Shown: piece by piece, positions 42,659 through 50,363 of the stretch | Numbering within the stretch: position 1 is the stretch's first letter | Layout of the letters: every line of letters starts with the position of its first letter | Assembly: GCF_004346195.1 (NCBI RefSeq) | Contig: NZ_SMAK01000007.1 | Coordinates: 186,001 to 250,000 of the forward strand | DNA length: 64,000 nucleotides | Direction of reading: 5' to 3' | From: Tepidamorphus gemmatus | GTDB taxonomy: Bacteria > Pseudomonadota > Alphaproteobacteria > Rhizobiales > Tepidamorphaceae | Notes under the pieces: model-generated | The model's database searches: none | What the model was told of the DNA's origin: nothing | Seen by the model: only the letters and a program-made list of their open reading frames with translations | Program-made: the position numbers and the translations under genes

Positions 42659-43860
42659 AGCATCGGCCCGGCCATCAGCGGCACGGTCGCCGCCGGCCGG
42701 AACACCCGTTGCGGTCGCCGCACCCCGCGCAGCGTGTAGATGCCCATCTCCTCGAACACCGCCGGCGCGTATTCCACGAAGTCCTCGCTGGCCAGCACCG
42801 GAACGTCCAGATCGCGGGTCAGCCCGTTGATCCGGCTGCCGATGTTCACCGCCTCGCCGACCACGGTGAAGTCGAGCCGTTCGCGGCCGCCGACATTGCC
42901 GTAGAACACGGCGCCGACATGCAGCGAGATCCCGACCGACAGCCGCGATGCGCAGGCAGCGCAGTCCCGGTCGTGGATGTCCTGGAGGTTGAGGACGGCG
43001 GCCTGCGCGGCGTCCAGGGCATTGGCCGCGGCCTGCCGCGCCTCCTGTTCGTTGGCGTAGGGGAAGATCGCCAGCACCGCGTCGCCGATGAACTTCAGCA
43101 CTTCCCCGCCCCGCTCCTCGACGGCGTCGGTCATCGTCTCGAAGTAGAAGTCGAGAACGTCGACCAGCTCGCGCGGCGTGAATTCGCCGGACAGGTCGGT
43201 AAAGCCGCGCAGGTCGGAGAACCAGATCACCGCCTCGATCTGCTCACCGTCGCCGCGCCGGATGTCCCCGGCAAGCACCCGCGGCGCCGTCGACCGGCCG
43301 AGATAGGTGCCGAGCAATGTCAGCGCCGAGCGGCGCTGGCTGTGCACCTCGAAGACGATCGCGACCGGATGCAGGATCGATTCGAACAGCGCGATGTCGT
43401 CGGCCGAGAAGCCCCCCGCGCGGCGCGTCGCCATCGTCAGCGACTTGAAGCTGCCGTCGGAATAGCGCAGCGGAAAGGCGACATAGTCCGTCGCGCCATC
43501 GGCTCTCAGATCGGCCAGGATGCCGAACTCCCCCGGTTCGGGTGTCGGGCTCACCGCGACACGGACCGTCCGGCCCGACGTGTAGACGTGATACAGTGGA
43601 CTGTTGGTGAATATCCGGTCGTTCACCAGCGACTGCGGGAACTGCCGCCAGGACACGCCCTGCCCCTCGATCCACAGCGCCGTTTCGGCGCGGATCAGCG
43701 GATGCAGGATCGGGATGCCCGTGGTCAGCCTGTAGACCGGCACGCCGTCGGCGACGAGCCGCTCGCCGAGCCGGCCGATGAAGCTGCCAAGGTCGGGGCT
43801 GGAATGTCCTTCCTCGAGTATCCAGTCGCGCAGGTCGCGCACGCGGGTCCCCGTCGTCAT
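42634..43860 (-). CDS. Class III adenylate/guanylate cyclase
   Basis: A 408-residue soluble cyclase. The N-terminal half (to about 190) resembles a GAF-like sensory domain (YVAFPLRYSDGSFKSLTMATRR, LFESILHPVAIVFEVHSQRR). The catalytic domain starts near 205: metal Asp D216 in WFSDLRGFT, K256 and second metal Asp D260 in VLKFIGDAVLAIF, and N339 and R343 in DFTVVGEAVNIGSRI. All residues needed for catalysis are present, and the Lys favours ATP. It probably makes cAMP. The start at 43860 follows AAGGAC; it diverges from the ATP-grasp gene with 89 bp between. Confidence 0.9.
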   Translation of the reverse strand: MTTGTRVRDLRDWILEEGHSSPDLGSFIGRLGERLVADGVPVYRLTTGIPILHPLIRAETALWIEGQGVSWRQFPQSLVNDRIFTNSPLYHVYTSGRTVRVAVSPTPEPGEFGILADLRADGATDYVAFPLRYSDGSFKSLTMATRRAGGFSADDIALFESILHPVAIVFEVHSQRRSALTLLGTYLGRSTAPRVLAGDIRRGDGEQIEAVIWFSDLRGFTDLSGEFTPRELVDVLDFYFETMTDAVEERGGEVLKFIGDAVLAIFPYANEQEARQAAANALDAAQAAVLNLQDIHDRDCAACASRLSVGISLHVGAVFYGNVGGRERLDFTVVGEAVNIGSRINGLTRDLDVPVLASEDFVEYAPAVFEEMGIYTLRGVRRPQRVFRPAATVPLMAGPMLQNVSSRP

Positions 43861-43949
43861 CTCAATCGTCCTTCGCAACCGGATCGTTTGACCGGGATGG
43901 GCCGATCTCTTAGGCAACTGCCGACCGCAGACAATCGCCGACGTCCCCG

Positions 43950-44897
43950 ATGCCCAATCTGATTCTCGTCCATTGGCCCGAACGGCAGTCGCTCGACGAC
44001 TTCCGCGAGATCGCGCGGCTGATCCGGGCGCGTGCGCCGGAGATAGGTGTGATGATCGCCAAGGGCAAGGAACGCGAGCTCGGCATCGTGCTCAGGGCAG
44101 CCCTGCGTCCGACGATGGTCGTCTCGATGATGCCCCGCAAGCGCTTCCGGGTGCTGCATGGCCGCGTCTACGAGGGGCACGATCTGCCCAAGAGCGAGCA
44201 ATATCGCCGCTATCGCGCCGCCGGCATCCCGGTACCGGACTGGGAGGTGATCGTCCCCGATACCAGCCTCGACCCAAGCCATTGGGGCGACTATGTCATC
44301 GTCAAGCCGGACCTCGCCCGCAAGGCCGCGGGGATTGTCATCAAGCGGACCCGGCGGGTGCGCTACCAGCCGCCGGAGAGCTTCGAGGCGGATCATCCCG
44401 GTCGTCATTCGCCGATGCTCGCGCAGAAATTCGTCTACACCGGCCGTTGGGCGAATCATTTCCGCGTGACGACGCTGTTCGGACGGACCCTGTTCGCGGT
44501 GCACTGCGAGGCCGACCGCAGCTTCCGCCCGCTTGAATCGCGCGATGCCTTCAAGGGAGCCAACGGGGTCGGCGGCGCTCCGGTCGTCTCCAACAAGAAG
44601 AGTTCGCGCTATACGCTCGCCGACGATCCCGAGGTGATCGCCCTCGGCGAGCGTGCGCACGCGGCGTTTCCCGAGATCCCGCTTCTCGGGCACGACATCG
44701 TGCGCGATGCCGACACGGGGGAACTGTTCGTCCTGGAAAGCAACACCCGCGGCGATGTCTGGTTGCTGTCGTCGGGAACCGGCCGCAGCCTGCAGCGCAC
44801 CAACGGCTTCGACCTCTATGCGCAGTTCGGCGCGCTCGAGATCGCCGCCGAGGCGCTCATCGACAAGGTGCGGGCCGAATTCGGCACGTCTGCGTAG
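43950..44897 (+). CDS. ATP-grasp protein (RimK-like)
   Basis: A 315-residue ATP-grasp enzyme. The central part shows KPDLARKAAGIVIKRTRRVR as the nucleotide lid, LAQKFVYTGRWANHFRVTTLFGRTLFAVHCEADRSF, and the metal-site region GHDIVRDADTGELFVLESNTRGD. The family ligates an amine to a carboxylate using ATP, as in RimK or glutathione synthase. It is divergent from the cyclase gene. Unlike ribosomal RimK it is not near translation genes. The product could modify a protein or glycan linked with the cyclic-nucleotide locus, but that is only positional. Confidence 0.82.
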   Translation: MPNLILVHWPERQSLDDFREIARLIRARAPEIGVMIAKGKERELGIVLRAALRPTMVVSMMPRKRFRVLHGRVYEGHDLPKSEQYRRYRAAGIPVPDWEVIVPDTSLDPSHWGDYVIVKPDLARKAAGIVIKRTRRVRYQPPESFEADHPGRHSPMLAQKFVYTGRWANHFRVTTLFGRTLFAVHCEADRSFRPLESRDAFKGANGVGGAPVVSNKKSSRYTLADDPEVIALGERAHAAFPEIPLLGHDIVRDADTGELFVLESNTRGDVWLLSSGTGRSLQRTNGFDLYAQFGALEIAAEALIDKVRAEFGTSA

Positions 44898-44991
44898 TTT
44901 CCCCGATTCCGCTGGATGTCCGGAGGTCCTAGCCTGTGAACCATCCGCCCGCCGCGAATCGCCGTGGCGCGCGCTTGCAGGACGGCATGCC

Positions 44992-45315
44992 GTGAGACTT
45001 GCTGTTGCAGCCACACTGGCCATCGGACTGACCGCCGCAGCCGCACCGGTCGCTGCCGATCCGGTCGAGACAGGCCGGGCCATCGTCACCGCGAACTGTG
45101 CACCCTGCCATGCCGTGGGGCATGCCGGCGCCAGCCCCGATCCGGCGGCGCCGGCGTTCCGGATACTGGCGCGGCGCTGGCCGCTGAACCATCTCGAGGA
45201 GGCGCTGGCCGAGGGCATCGTCGTCGGCCATTCGACGGTGCAGATGCCGGAATTCGTGTTCGATCCGGAGGAGATCAGCGCGATCATCGCCTATCTGGAG
45301 ACGATCCAGGAGTGA
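44992..45315 (+). CDS. Small periplasmic cytochrome c
   Basis: A 107-residue protein with a signal peptide (LAVAATLAIGLTAAAAPVAA) and one heme c site CAPCH (about residues 37-41), followed by a helix ending in QMPEFVF (Met ligand) and an ISAIIAYLETIQE final helix. It is a class I cytochrome c. The start is GTG 44992. It overlaps or touches the mmcB gene downstream and lies 95 bp after the ATP-grasp gene. It could pass electrons to the cbb3 oxidase encoded nearby. Confidence 0.88.
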   Translation: MRLAVAATLAIGLTAAAAPVAADPVETGRAIVTANCAPCHAVGHAGASPDPAAPAFRILARRWPLNHLEEALAEGIVVGHSTVQMPEFVFDPEEISAIIAYLETIQE

Positions 45316-45326
45316 CTGCGCGCCGG

Positions 45327-45803
45327 ATGATCGACCCCTCTGTCCTGACCGATGGCCGGCAGTCGGAAACCGCGTTGATCGTGCAGCGCGGGACCGGGCG
45401 GCTGTTGCGGGCGCTTGGCCTTGCCATGCTCACCGAGATGCCGCTTGCCTCCGGCCGGCGCGCCGATATCGTCGCCCTGACCGACACGGGCGAGGTCTGG
45501 ATCGTCGAGATCAAATCGAGCGTTCAGGATCTCAGGGTTGACGGCAAGTGGCCAGACTACAGGCTGCATTGCGACCGGCTGTTCTTTGCCGCGCCGCCGC
45601 AACTCGATATCGGCCTCTTTCCCGCCGACACCGGCTTCATCCGTGCCGATGCCTACGGAGCGGAGATCCTGCGGGCAGCGCCGGAGCACCGACTGGCGCC
45701 GGCGACGCGCAAGGCGATGACGCTGCGCTTTGCACGACTGGCGGCCGTGCGGCTGCACGGGCTCGCCGATCCCGGACTGCGCCTCGGCGAGAATCCGCTC
45801 TGA
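45327..45803 (+). CDS. mmcB: MmcB-family DNA-repair-associated protein
   Basis: A 158-residue nuclease-fold protein. LTDGRQSETALIVQRGTGRLL, PLASGRRADIVALTDTGEVWIVEIKSSVQDLRVDGKWPDYRLHCDRLFFA and FPADTGFIRADAYGAEILR are the conserved stretches of MmcB, a protein of the alphaproteobacterial SOS response studied in Caulobacter. The DIVAL..VEIKS motif is a PD-(D/E)XK-type active site. The start is ATG 45327; GTG 45312, which overlaps the cytochrome stop, is possible. No LexA box was recognised upstream. Confidence 0.88.
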   Translation: MIDPSVLTDGRQSETALIVQRGTGRLLRALGLAMLTEMPLASGRRADIVALTDTGEVWIVEIKSSVQDLRVDGKWPDYRLHCDRLFFAAPPQLDIGLFPADTGFIRADAYGAEILRAAPEHRLAPATRKAMTLRFARLAAVRLHGLADPGLRLGENPL

Positions 45804-45887
45804 TTCGTCCCTGTTTCGCCGCAAGTCCCGACACGCGACCGGGTCCTGCGACTGCGGGAATCGGCCGCGGTCAGGACGGTCGCGGCG

Positions 45888-45907
45888 CCTACGTGTTCTT
45901 CCGTAGG
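45888..45907. promoter_or_regulatory. Inverted repeat, candidate FixJ site upstream of fixK
   Basis: CCTACG (45888-45893) and CGTAGG (45902-45907) form a perfect inverted repeat with an 8-bp spacer, about 84 bp before the fixK-like start. Reported FixJ targets contain TACGTA/GTAG-like elements, so this is a plausible FixJ operator, but the match is loose. Confidence 0.4.
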
Positions 45908-45990
45908 TAGCCACACGAATTACGCGTGCCGTCTGGAAAGGGTACCCCTTGCCTGCACGTCACGCGGTTGCAGCGAGCCGGGAGGTCGCG

Positions 45991-46680
45991 ATGAATACGG
46001 CAGTACAGAGGTCGCAGCTGAACGACTCGGTCGGCCTCGGCGACTGTCTGGCCCCCGAGTTCCGGGCGCTGGGCCTGGAGCCGGTGGTGCGGGGCTCCAC
46101 CGTCGCGCAGTATGCCCAGCACGCCACCATCTTCTTCGAGGGCGACCCGGCCGACACGATCTGCCAGGTCATCGACGGGGCCGTGATGCTCTACAAGCTG
46201 CTTCCCGATGGCCGCCGTCAGGTGGTCGAACTGCTCGGCCCCGGCGACATCTTCGGGTTCGCAAGGGGCGCCTGCCGCGATGCGTCGGCCGAGACCCTGA
46301 CCGCCGCCCGCATCCGCACTTACGACCGGCGGGGTGCGGAAAGATCATGCGGCTTCCAGCGGCTGCTTGCCCGTCAGATGCTGGCCCAGCTCGAGGCGAT
46401 GCACGAGCACGCCGTGCTGCTCGGCCGCAAGTCGGCGATGGAGCGCGTCGCGAGCTTCCTCCTCCAGCTTGCCAGCGCGCGGCGGGCGACGGACGAGCGT
46501 CCTGTCGTGCGCCTGCCGATGACTCGTCAGGAGATCGCCGACTATCTCGGCCTGACCATAGAGACGGTGTCCCGCTCGTTCTCCGAACTCAAGCGCCGCG
46601 GGCTGATCGCGCTCGAGAAGCAGGATCGGGTCCGCATCGTCGACGTCGAGGCCATGAACGATATCGCCGGAGCCGCCTGA
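45991..46680 (+). CDS. fixK: Crp/Fnr-family regulator, FixK-type
   Basis: A 229-residue regulator: N-terminal beta-roll (HATIFFEGDPADTICQVIDGAVMLYKLLPDGRRQVVELLGPGDIFGF), a dimerisation helix and a winged helix with recognition region TRQEIADYLGLTIETVSRSFSELKRRGLI. The E-TVSR pattern is the FNR/FixK type that binds TTGAT-N4-ATCAA, and such boxes precede ccoN, ccoG and fixT. The N-terminal cysteine cluster of oxygen-sensing Fnr is lacking, so FixLJ rather than direct oxygen sensing probably controls it. The ATG at 45991 has GGGAGG. A strong terminator follows. Confidence 0.88.
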   Translation: MNTAVQRSQLNDSVGLGDCLAPEFRALGLEPVVRGSTVAQYAQHATIFFEGDPADTICQVIDGAVMLYKLLPDGRRQVVELLGPGDIFGFARGACRDASAETLTAARIRTYDRRGAERSCGFQRLLARQMLAQLEAMHEHAVLLGRKSAMERVASFLLQLASARRATDERPVVRLPMTRQEIADYLGLTIETVSRSFSELKRRGLIALEKQDRVRIVDVEAMNDIAGAA

Positions 46681-46732
46681 CTCCCTTTCGTCCGGGCCGA
46701 CGCGCCCGGACGTGACGAGCCTCTTGCCGACT

Positions 46733-46764
46733 GCGCCGCATCCCCGGATGCGGCGCTTTTTTTT
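46733..46764 (+). terminator. Rho-independent terminator after fixK
   Basis: GCGCCGCATCC (46733-46743) pairs perfectly with GGATGCGGCGC (46746-46756), followed by eight T residues. It ends the fixK transcript. On the opposite strand the hairpin follows hemN after 17 bp and could act in both directions, although the minus side has no T-run. Confidence 0.93.
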
Positions 46765-46780
46765 GTACCGGCCGCTGCTG

Positions 46781-48130
46781 CTACACGGCGACCGAGTGAC
46801 GGGCGGCGCCCTGGTTCAGGTAGGCGTCGAAGGCCGAGGCGACCAGTCGGGCGAAGGCGCGCATCGGGGCAGGAATGTGAAGCCGCAGTCCCTCGATCGT
46901 GACGAGTCCGTCCCGCCGCAACGGATCGAGCGCCGCCAAGGACCCGGCCAGCCCGGCCGGGTCGAGGCCGTGCGCGCGGAAGATGGCATCGGCATCCACC
47001 GCGAATTCGCACATGATCCGTTCGATGATCTCGGCCCGGGCGAGGTCCTCCCGGCAAAGATGCTTGCCTCGGACAACCGGCAGGCGGCCGCCCTCGATGG
47101 CGCGTCGCCAGCCGCCGATATCGGGAGCATTCTGCACATAGGTGCGCGGCAGGCGTCCGATCGCGGAGGCGCCGAGCCCGATCAGGGCGTCGGCGGGGTC
47201 GGTGGTATAGCCCTGGAAGTTGCGGCGCAGGCTCCCGGTCGCTGCTGCGATCGCCAGCGGATCGTCGCGCCGGGCGAAGTGGTCGATGCCGATGCGGATA
47301 TAGCCGGCCGCCTCGAGCTGCTGCGCCGCGGCCTCGGCCTGCTCCATCCGCGCGATCGCGCCCGGCAGGGCGGCGGCGTCGATCAGCCGCTGGTGCGTCT
47401 TCATCCAGGGCACATGCGCATAGCCGAACAGTGCGATGCGGCCCGGCGACAGGCTCGCGGCGAGATCGGCCGTGCGCGCGACATCGGCCACCGTCTGGTG
47501 CGGCAGGCCGTACATGAGGTCGAGATTGATGGCGCCGATACCGACGCTGCGCAAGCGCGCGACGACATTGGCAACGGTTGCGAAGGGCTGGATGCGGCCG
47601 ATCGCGCGCTGCACGGTCTCGTTGAAGTCCTGAACGCCGAGACTTGCACGATTGACCCCGGCCGCCGCCAGGCTCGCCACCAGCTCCTCGCCGACGGTGC
47701 GCGGATCGAGCTCGATGGCGTGCTCTGCCTTCGGATCGACCGCAAGACGCTCGCGCAGGAGCCGTACCGTCGCAGCAAAGTCGGCGGCGGCGAGCAGGCT
47801 CGGCGTGCCGCCGCCCCAATGGATGTGCACGACCGGCAGACGTTCCGGCAGCCGGCTCGCTACCAGCGCGATCTCGCGGCGGAGCAGGGCTGCATAGGCG
47901 GCGACCGGTTCCGGTCGGCGTGCCGCCTTGGTGTGGCAGCCGCAGTAGTGGCAGATCTCGCGGCAGAACGGCACGTGGAGATAGACCGACAGTCGCGTGT
48001 CGCCAGGCAATGCCGCGAGCAGCGCCCCATAATCCGCGCTTGCGATTGCATCGCGGAAATGCGGCGCCGTCGGATAGGAGGTGTAGCGGGGAACGTTGCG
48101 GGTCGCGTGGGCGATGAGGCCGGGTTTCAT
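46781..48130 (-). CDS. hemN: Oxygen-independent coproporphyrinogen III oxidase
   Basis: A 449-residue radical-SAM enzyme that decarboxylates coproporphyrinogen III to protoporphyrinogen IX without oxygen. The N-terminal PRYTSYPTAPHF and cluster motif CREICHYCGC (CxxxCxxC) are present, with IHWGGGTPSLL, IELDPRTV, and GIDHFARRDDPLAI later, all in the HemN order. It supplies heme under low oxygen, matching the cbb3 oxidase genes. The ATG at 48130 has GAGGA. An FNR-type box lies 35 bp upstream, and it is convergent with fixK. Confidence 0.95.
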   Translation of the reverse strand: MKPGLIAHATRNVPRYTSYPTAPHFRDAIASADYGALLAALPGDTRLSVYLHVPFCREICHYCGCHTKAARRPEPVAAYAALLRREIALVASRLPERLPVVHIHWGGGTPSLLAAADFAATVRLLRERLAVDPKAEHAIELDPRTVGEELVASLAAAGVNRASLGVQDFNETVQRAIGRIQPFATVANVVARLRSVGIGAINLDLMYGLPHQTVADVARTADLAASLSPGRIALFGYAHVPWMKTHQRLIDAAALPGAIARMEQAEAAAQQLEAAGYIRIGIDHFARRDDPLAIAAATGSLRRNFQGYTTDPADALIGLGASAIGRLPRTYVQNAPDIGGWRRAIEGGRLPVVRGKHLCREDLARAEIIERIMCEFAVDADAIFRAHGLDPAGLAGSLAALDPLRRDGLVTIEGLRLHIPAPMRAFARLVASAFDAYLNQGAARHSVAV

Positions 48131-48164
48131 GCCGGCATCCTCGTCGAGCCATGCGCTGGCGTCC

Positions 48165-48178
48165 TTGCGGTTGATCAA
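48165..48178 (-). promoter_or_regulatory. FNR/FixK-type box upstream of hemN (imperfect)
   Basis: TTGCG-GTTG-ATCAA matches the TTGAT-N4-ATCAA consensus at eight of ten positions, with both TTG and CAA ends. It sits 35 bp before the hemN ATG on the minus strand. A class II promoter would then start very near the ATG, so the exact role is uncertain. Confidence 0.5.
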
Positions 48179-48246
48179 CCCCGGCGCTGGTCGCGCCGGC
48201 GCCGGACCTCTAAGCTCGAGCCGCATCGCGGAACACGGGAGCGGGA

Positions 48247-49356
48247 ATGGTTGGCCACGACGTCGGACCGGGAATCGTCTCGCCGGCTGCGCGGCTCGCC
48301 ACGACCCTGGCGCTGGCCATCGCCGGGAGCCTGGTGTTCTGGGGCGCCGGATTTCCGGTTCCCTGGATCTCCGGGGCAATGGTAGTGGTCGCGGCCGCCG
48401 CCCTCGCCGGCGTTCCCCTGCATCTGCCGCTCTGGCTGCGGGAACTCACCTTCTTCGTCCTCGGGCTCAGCATCGGCGCGGCGCTGACGCCTCAGACGGT
48501 CACGCAGATCGGCCGCTGGCCAGCGTCGCTGCTGCTGATGCTGCTGACACTGCCGGTCGTCTCGCTCGGTGCCGCGCTGGTGCTGATCCGCTGGCGCGGC
48601 TGGCAGCGCGACGACGCCATGCTGGCCAGCGTGCCAGGCGCGCTGTCGCTGATCCTTGCCCTGGCAGATGCGACCGATGCCGACGTTCCCAGGATCGCGC
48701 TTGTCCAGGCACTGCGCGTGGCGATCCTGGTCATCGTCGTCCCACCGCTCATCGTGCTGGCCTCCGACGTGCCGCCATCGGCGCAGACGGCGCCGTCCGC
48801 CCCTGGCGCGCTGCCGGACCTTCCGGACGTCGCCATCCTTGCCGGTGCCGGCCTGCTCGGAGTCGTCGCGATCCGCCTGATCAGGCTGCCAGCGCCCTGG
48901 CTGCTCGGCGCACTTGCCGCCAGCGCCGCGCTGCATGTGGCGGGACTTGTGCAGGCCCCCGTCCCGGACGAGGCCCTGCTGCCGGCCTTCGTCGTCCTCG
49001 GCGCTGCCGTCGGTGTGCGGTTCGCCGGGCTCGGCTGGGCCGCGCTGCGCAGCGGAATCGTCGACGGGCTGCTCGTGGTCGCGGCGGGCTTCGCGCTGTC
49101 GGCCGCGGCCGCGTTGCTGGCCGCGCGGCTGCTCGGCTTTTCCTTCGGCCTGACCATCCTCGCCTTCGCCCCAGGCGCCTTCGAGGTGATGACCGTGATG
49201 GCCTTCGCGCTCGGCCTCGATGCCGCCTATGTCGGCGCGCACCACACCGTGCGCTTCGCCGCGCTGGCATTGCTGTCGCCGCTGCTCTTCGGTCGCCGAC
49301 ACACCCCGCTGCGACGCCGCGGCGGCGGCGATGGCGGCGCTAGCCGAGAGCGCTGA
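48247..49356 (+). CDS. AbrB-family membrane protein
   Basis: A 369-residue integral membrane protein with about ten helices in two similar halves (WISGAMVVVAAAALAGVPL, FVLGLSIGAALTPQ in the first half; LLGALAASAALHVAGL, VVLGAAVGVRFAGLGW in the second), the internal duplication of AbrB/ammonia-monooxygenase-like proteins. FAPGAFEVMTVMAFALGLDAAYVGAHHTVRF is the family's C-terminal signature. It is a putative transporter or regulator; the substrate is unknown. It diverges from hemN, and its end overlaps the aldolase gene by 17 bp. Confidence 0.88.
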   Translation: MVGHDVGPGIVSPAARLATTLALAIAGSLVFWGAGFPVPWISGAMVVVAAAALAGVPLHLPLWLRELTFFVLGLSIGAALTPQTVTQIGRWPASLLLMLLTLPVVSLGAALVLIRWRGWQRDDAMLASVPGALSLILALADATDADVPRIALVQALRVAILVIVVPPLIVLASDVPPSAQTAPSAPGALPDLPDVAILAGAGLLGVVAIRLIRLPAPWLLGALAASAALHVAGLVQAPVPDEALLPAFVVLGAAVGVRFAGLGWAALRSGIVDGLLVVAAGFALSAAAALLAARLLGFSFGLTILAFAPGAFEVMTVMAFALGLDAAYVGAHHTVRFAALALLSPLLFGRRHTPLRRRGGGDGGASRER

Positions 49357-50110
49357 ACGACCTGGCCAGCGCGTCGGCGCCCCGGGCCAGCAGCCCGACG
49401 TCGGAACCGACCGCGATGAACACCGCCCCCCATTCGATGTAGCGCTGGGCGTCCGTCTCGCTGGCGGTGAGGATGCCGGGCGGCTTGCCGAGCCGCGTCA
49501 GCCTGCGCATGGCGTCCTCGATCGCCATCTGCACCTCGGGGTGATTGAGTTCGCCGACATGGCCGAGCGAGGCGGCAAGATCGGACGGGCCGATGAACAC
49601 GCCGTCGACGCCTGGCACCGCGGCGATCTCCTCGAGGCGCTCGAGCGCGCCCGCCGTCTCGACCTGGACGAGCACGCAGATCTCCCGATTGGCAATCTTC
49701 AGATAGTCCTTCACCCGGCCGTATCGCGCCGCCCGCGACGAGCCGGACGTCCCGCGGATTCCTTCGGGCGGATAGCGGGTGGCCGCAACGGCCTTCGCCG
49801 CCTCCTCCGCCGTCTCGACAAAGGGCACCAGGATCGTCTGGGCGCCAATGTCGAGGATGCGTTTGATGATGACCGGATCGTTCCATGCCGGCCTGACGAT
49901 CGGCGTCGCCGTCCCCGATTGCGCCGCCTGTAGCTGAGCAACCAGCCCCGGCACTTCGTTAGGGGAATGTTCGGTGTCGAACAGGATCCAGTCGAAGCCG
50001 GACTCCGCGATGATCTCCGCGCCGATATTGCTGCACAGGCTGCTCCACAGTCCGATCTGCCGAGTGCCGGCGGCGATCGCGTGCTTGAAGGCGTTTCGCT
50101 TGTTCTGCAT
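49340..50110 (-). CDS. HpcH/HpaI-family aldolase
   Basis: A 256-residue class II aldolase of the HpcH/HpaI group. [32 protein letters not shown], the metal-binding [14 protein letters not shown] (Glu) and [15 protein letters not shown] (Asp), and [19 protein letters not shown] at the C-terminus appear in order. These enzymes cleave 2-keto-3-deoxy acids or related aldols to pyruvate and an aldehyde. The ATG at 50110 is preceded by a long GC-rich leader. It is divergent from ccoN but is not obviously linked to respiration. Confidence 0.92.
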   Translation of the reverse strand: MQNKRNAFKHAIAAGTRQIGLWSSLCSNIGAEIIAESGFDWILFDTEHSPNEVPGLVAQLQAAQSGTATPIVRPAWNDPVIIKRILDIGAQTILVPFVETAEEAAKAVAATRYPPEGIRGTSGSSRAARYGRVKDYLKIANREICVLVQVETAGALERLEEIAAVPGVDGVFIGPSDLAASLGHVGELNHPEVQMAIEDAMRRLTRLGKPPGILTASETDAQRYIEWGAVFIAVGSDVGLLARGADALARSFSALG

Positions 50111-50262
50111 GGCTGCGCGGCTCCGTGCTGGGCGCCCCGTCCGATCCGACCGGCGGGTGCGGAACCCCAGTGGCAGGTTCGGCGTCAAGGCGCAAGCCGC
50201 CACATCTGCAGCGCAGACAGCGAGGAGACAGTCGGCACAATTATCTGAAGGGACAGCGCCGC

Positions 50263-50276
50263 TTGATGCAGGTCAA
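50263..50276 (+). promoter_or_regulatory. FNR/FixK box upstream of ccoN
   Basis: TTGAT-GCAG-GTCAA matches TTGAT-N4-ATCAA at nine of ten positions. The centre is about 94 bp before the ccoN ATG, so a class II promoter would start near 50311 and give a leader of about 50 nt. Confidence 0.85.
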
Positions 50277-50363
50277 TGCGCCGATCCGGCTCGCGGCGTT
50301 GGGTCGGACGGCGATCCGTCGCGGATCGTGGACCCGGCATCGGACCGAAAACGGACCAACGAC

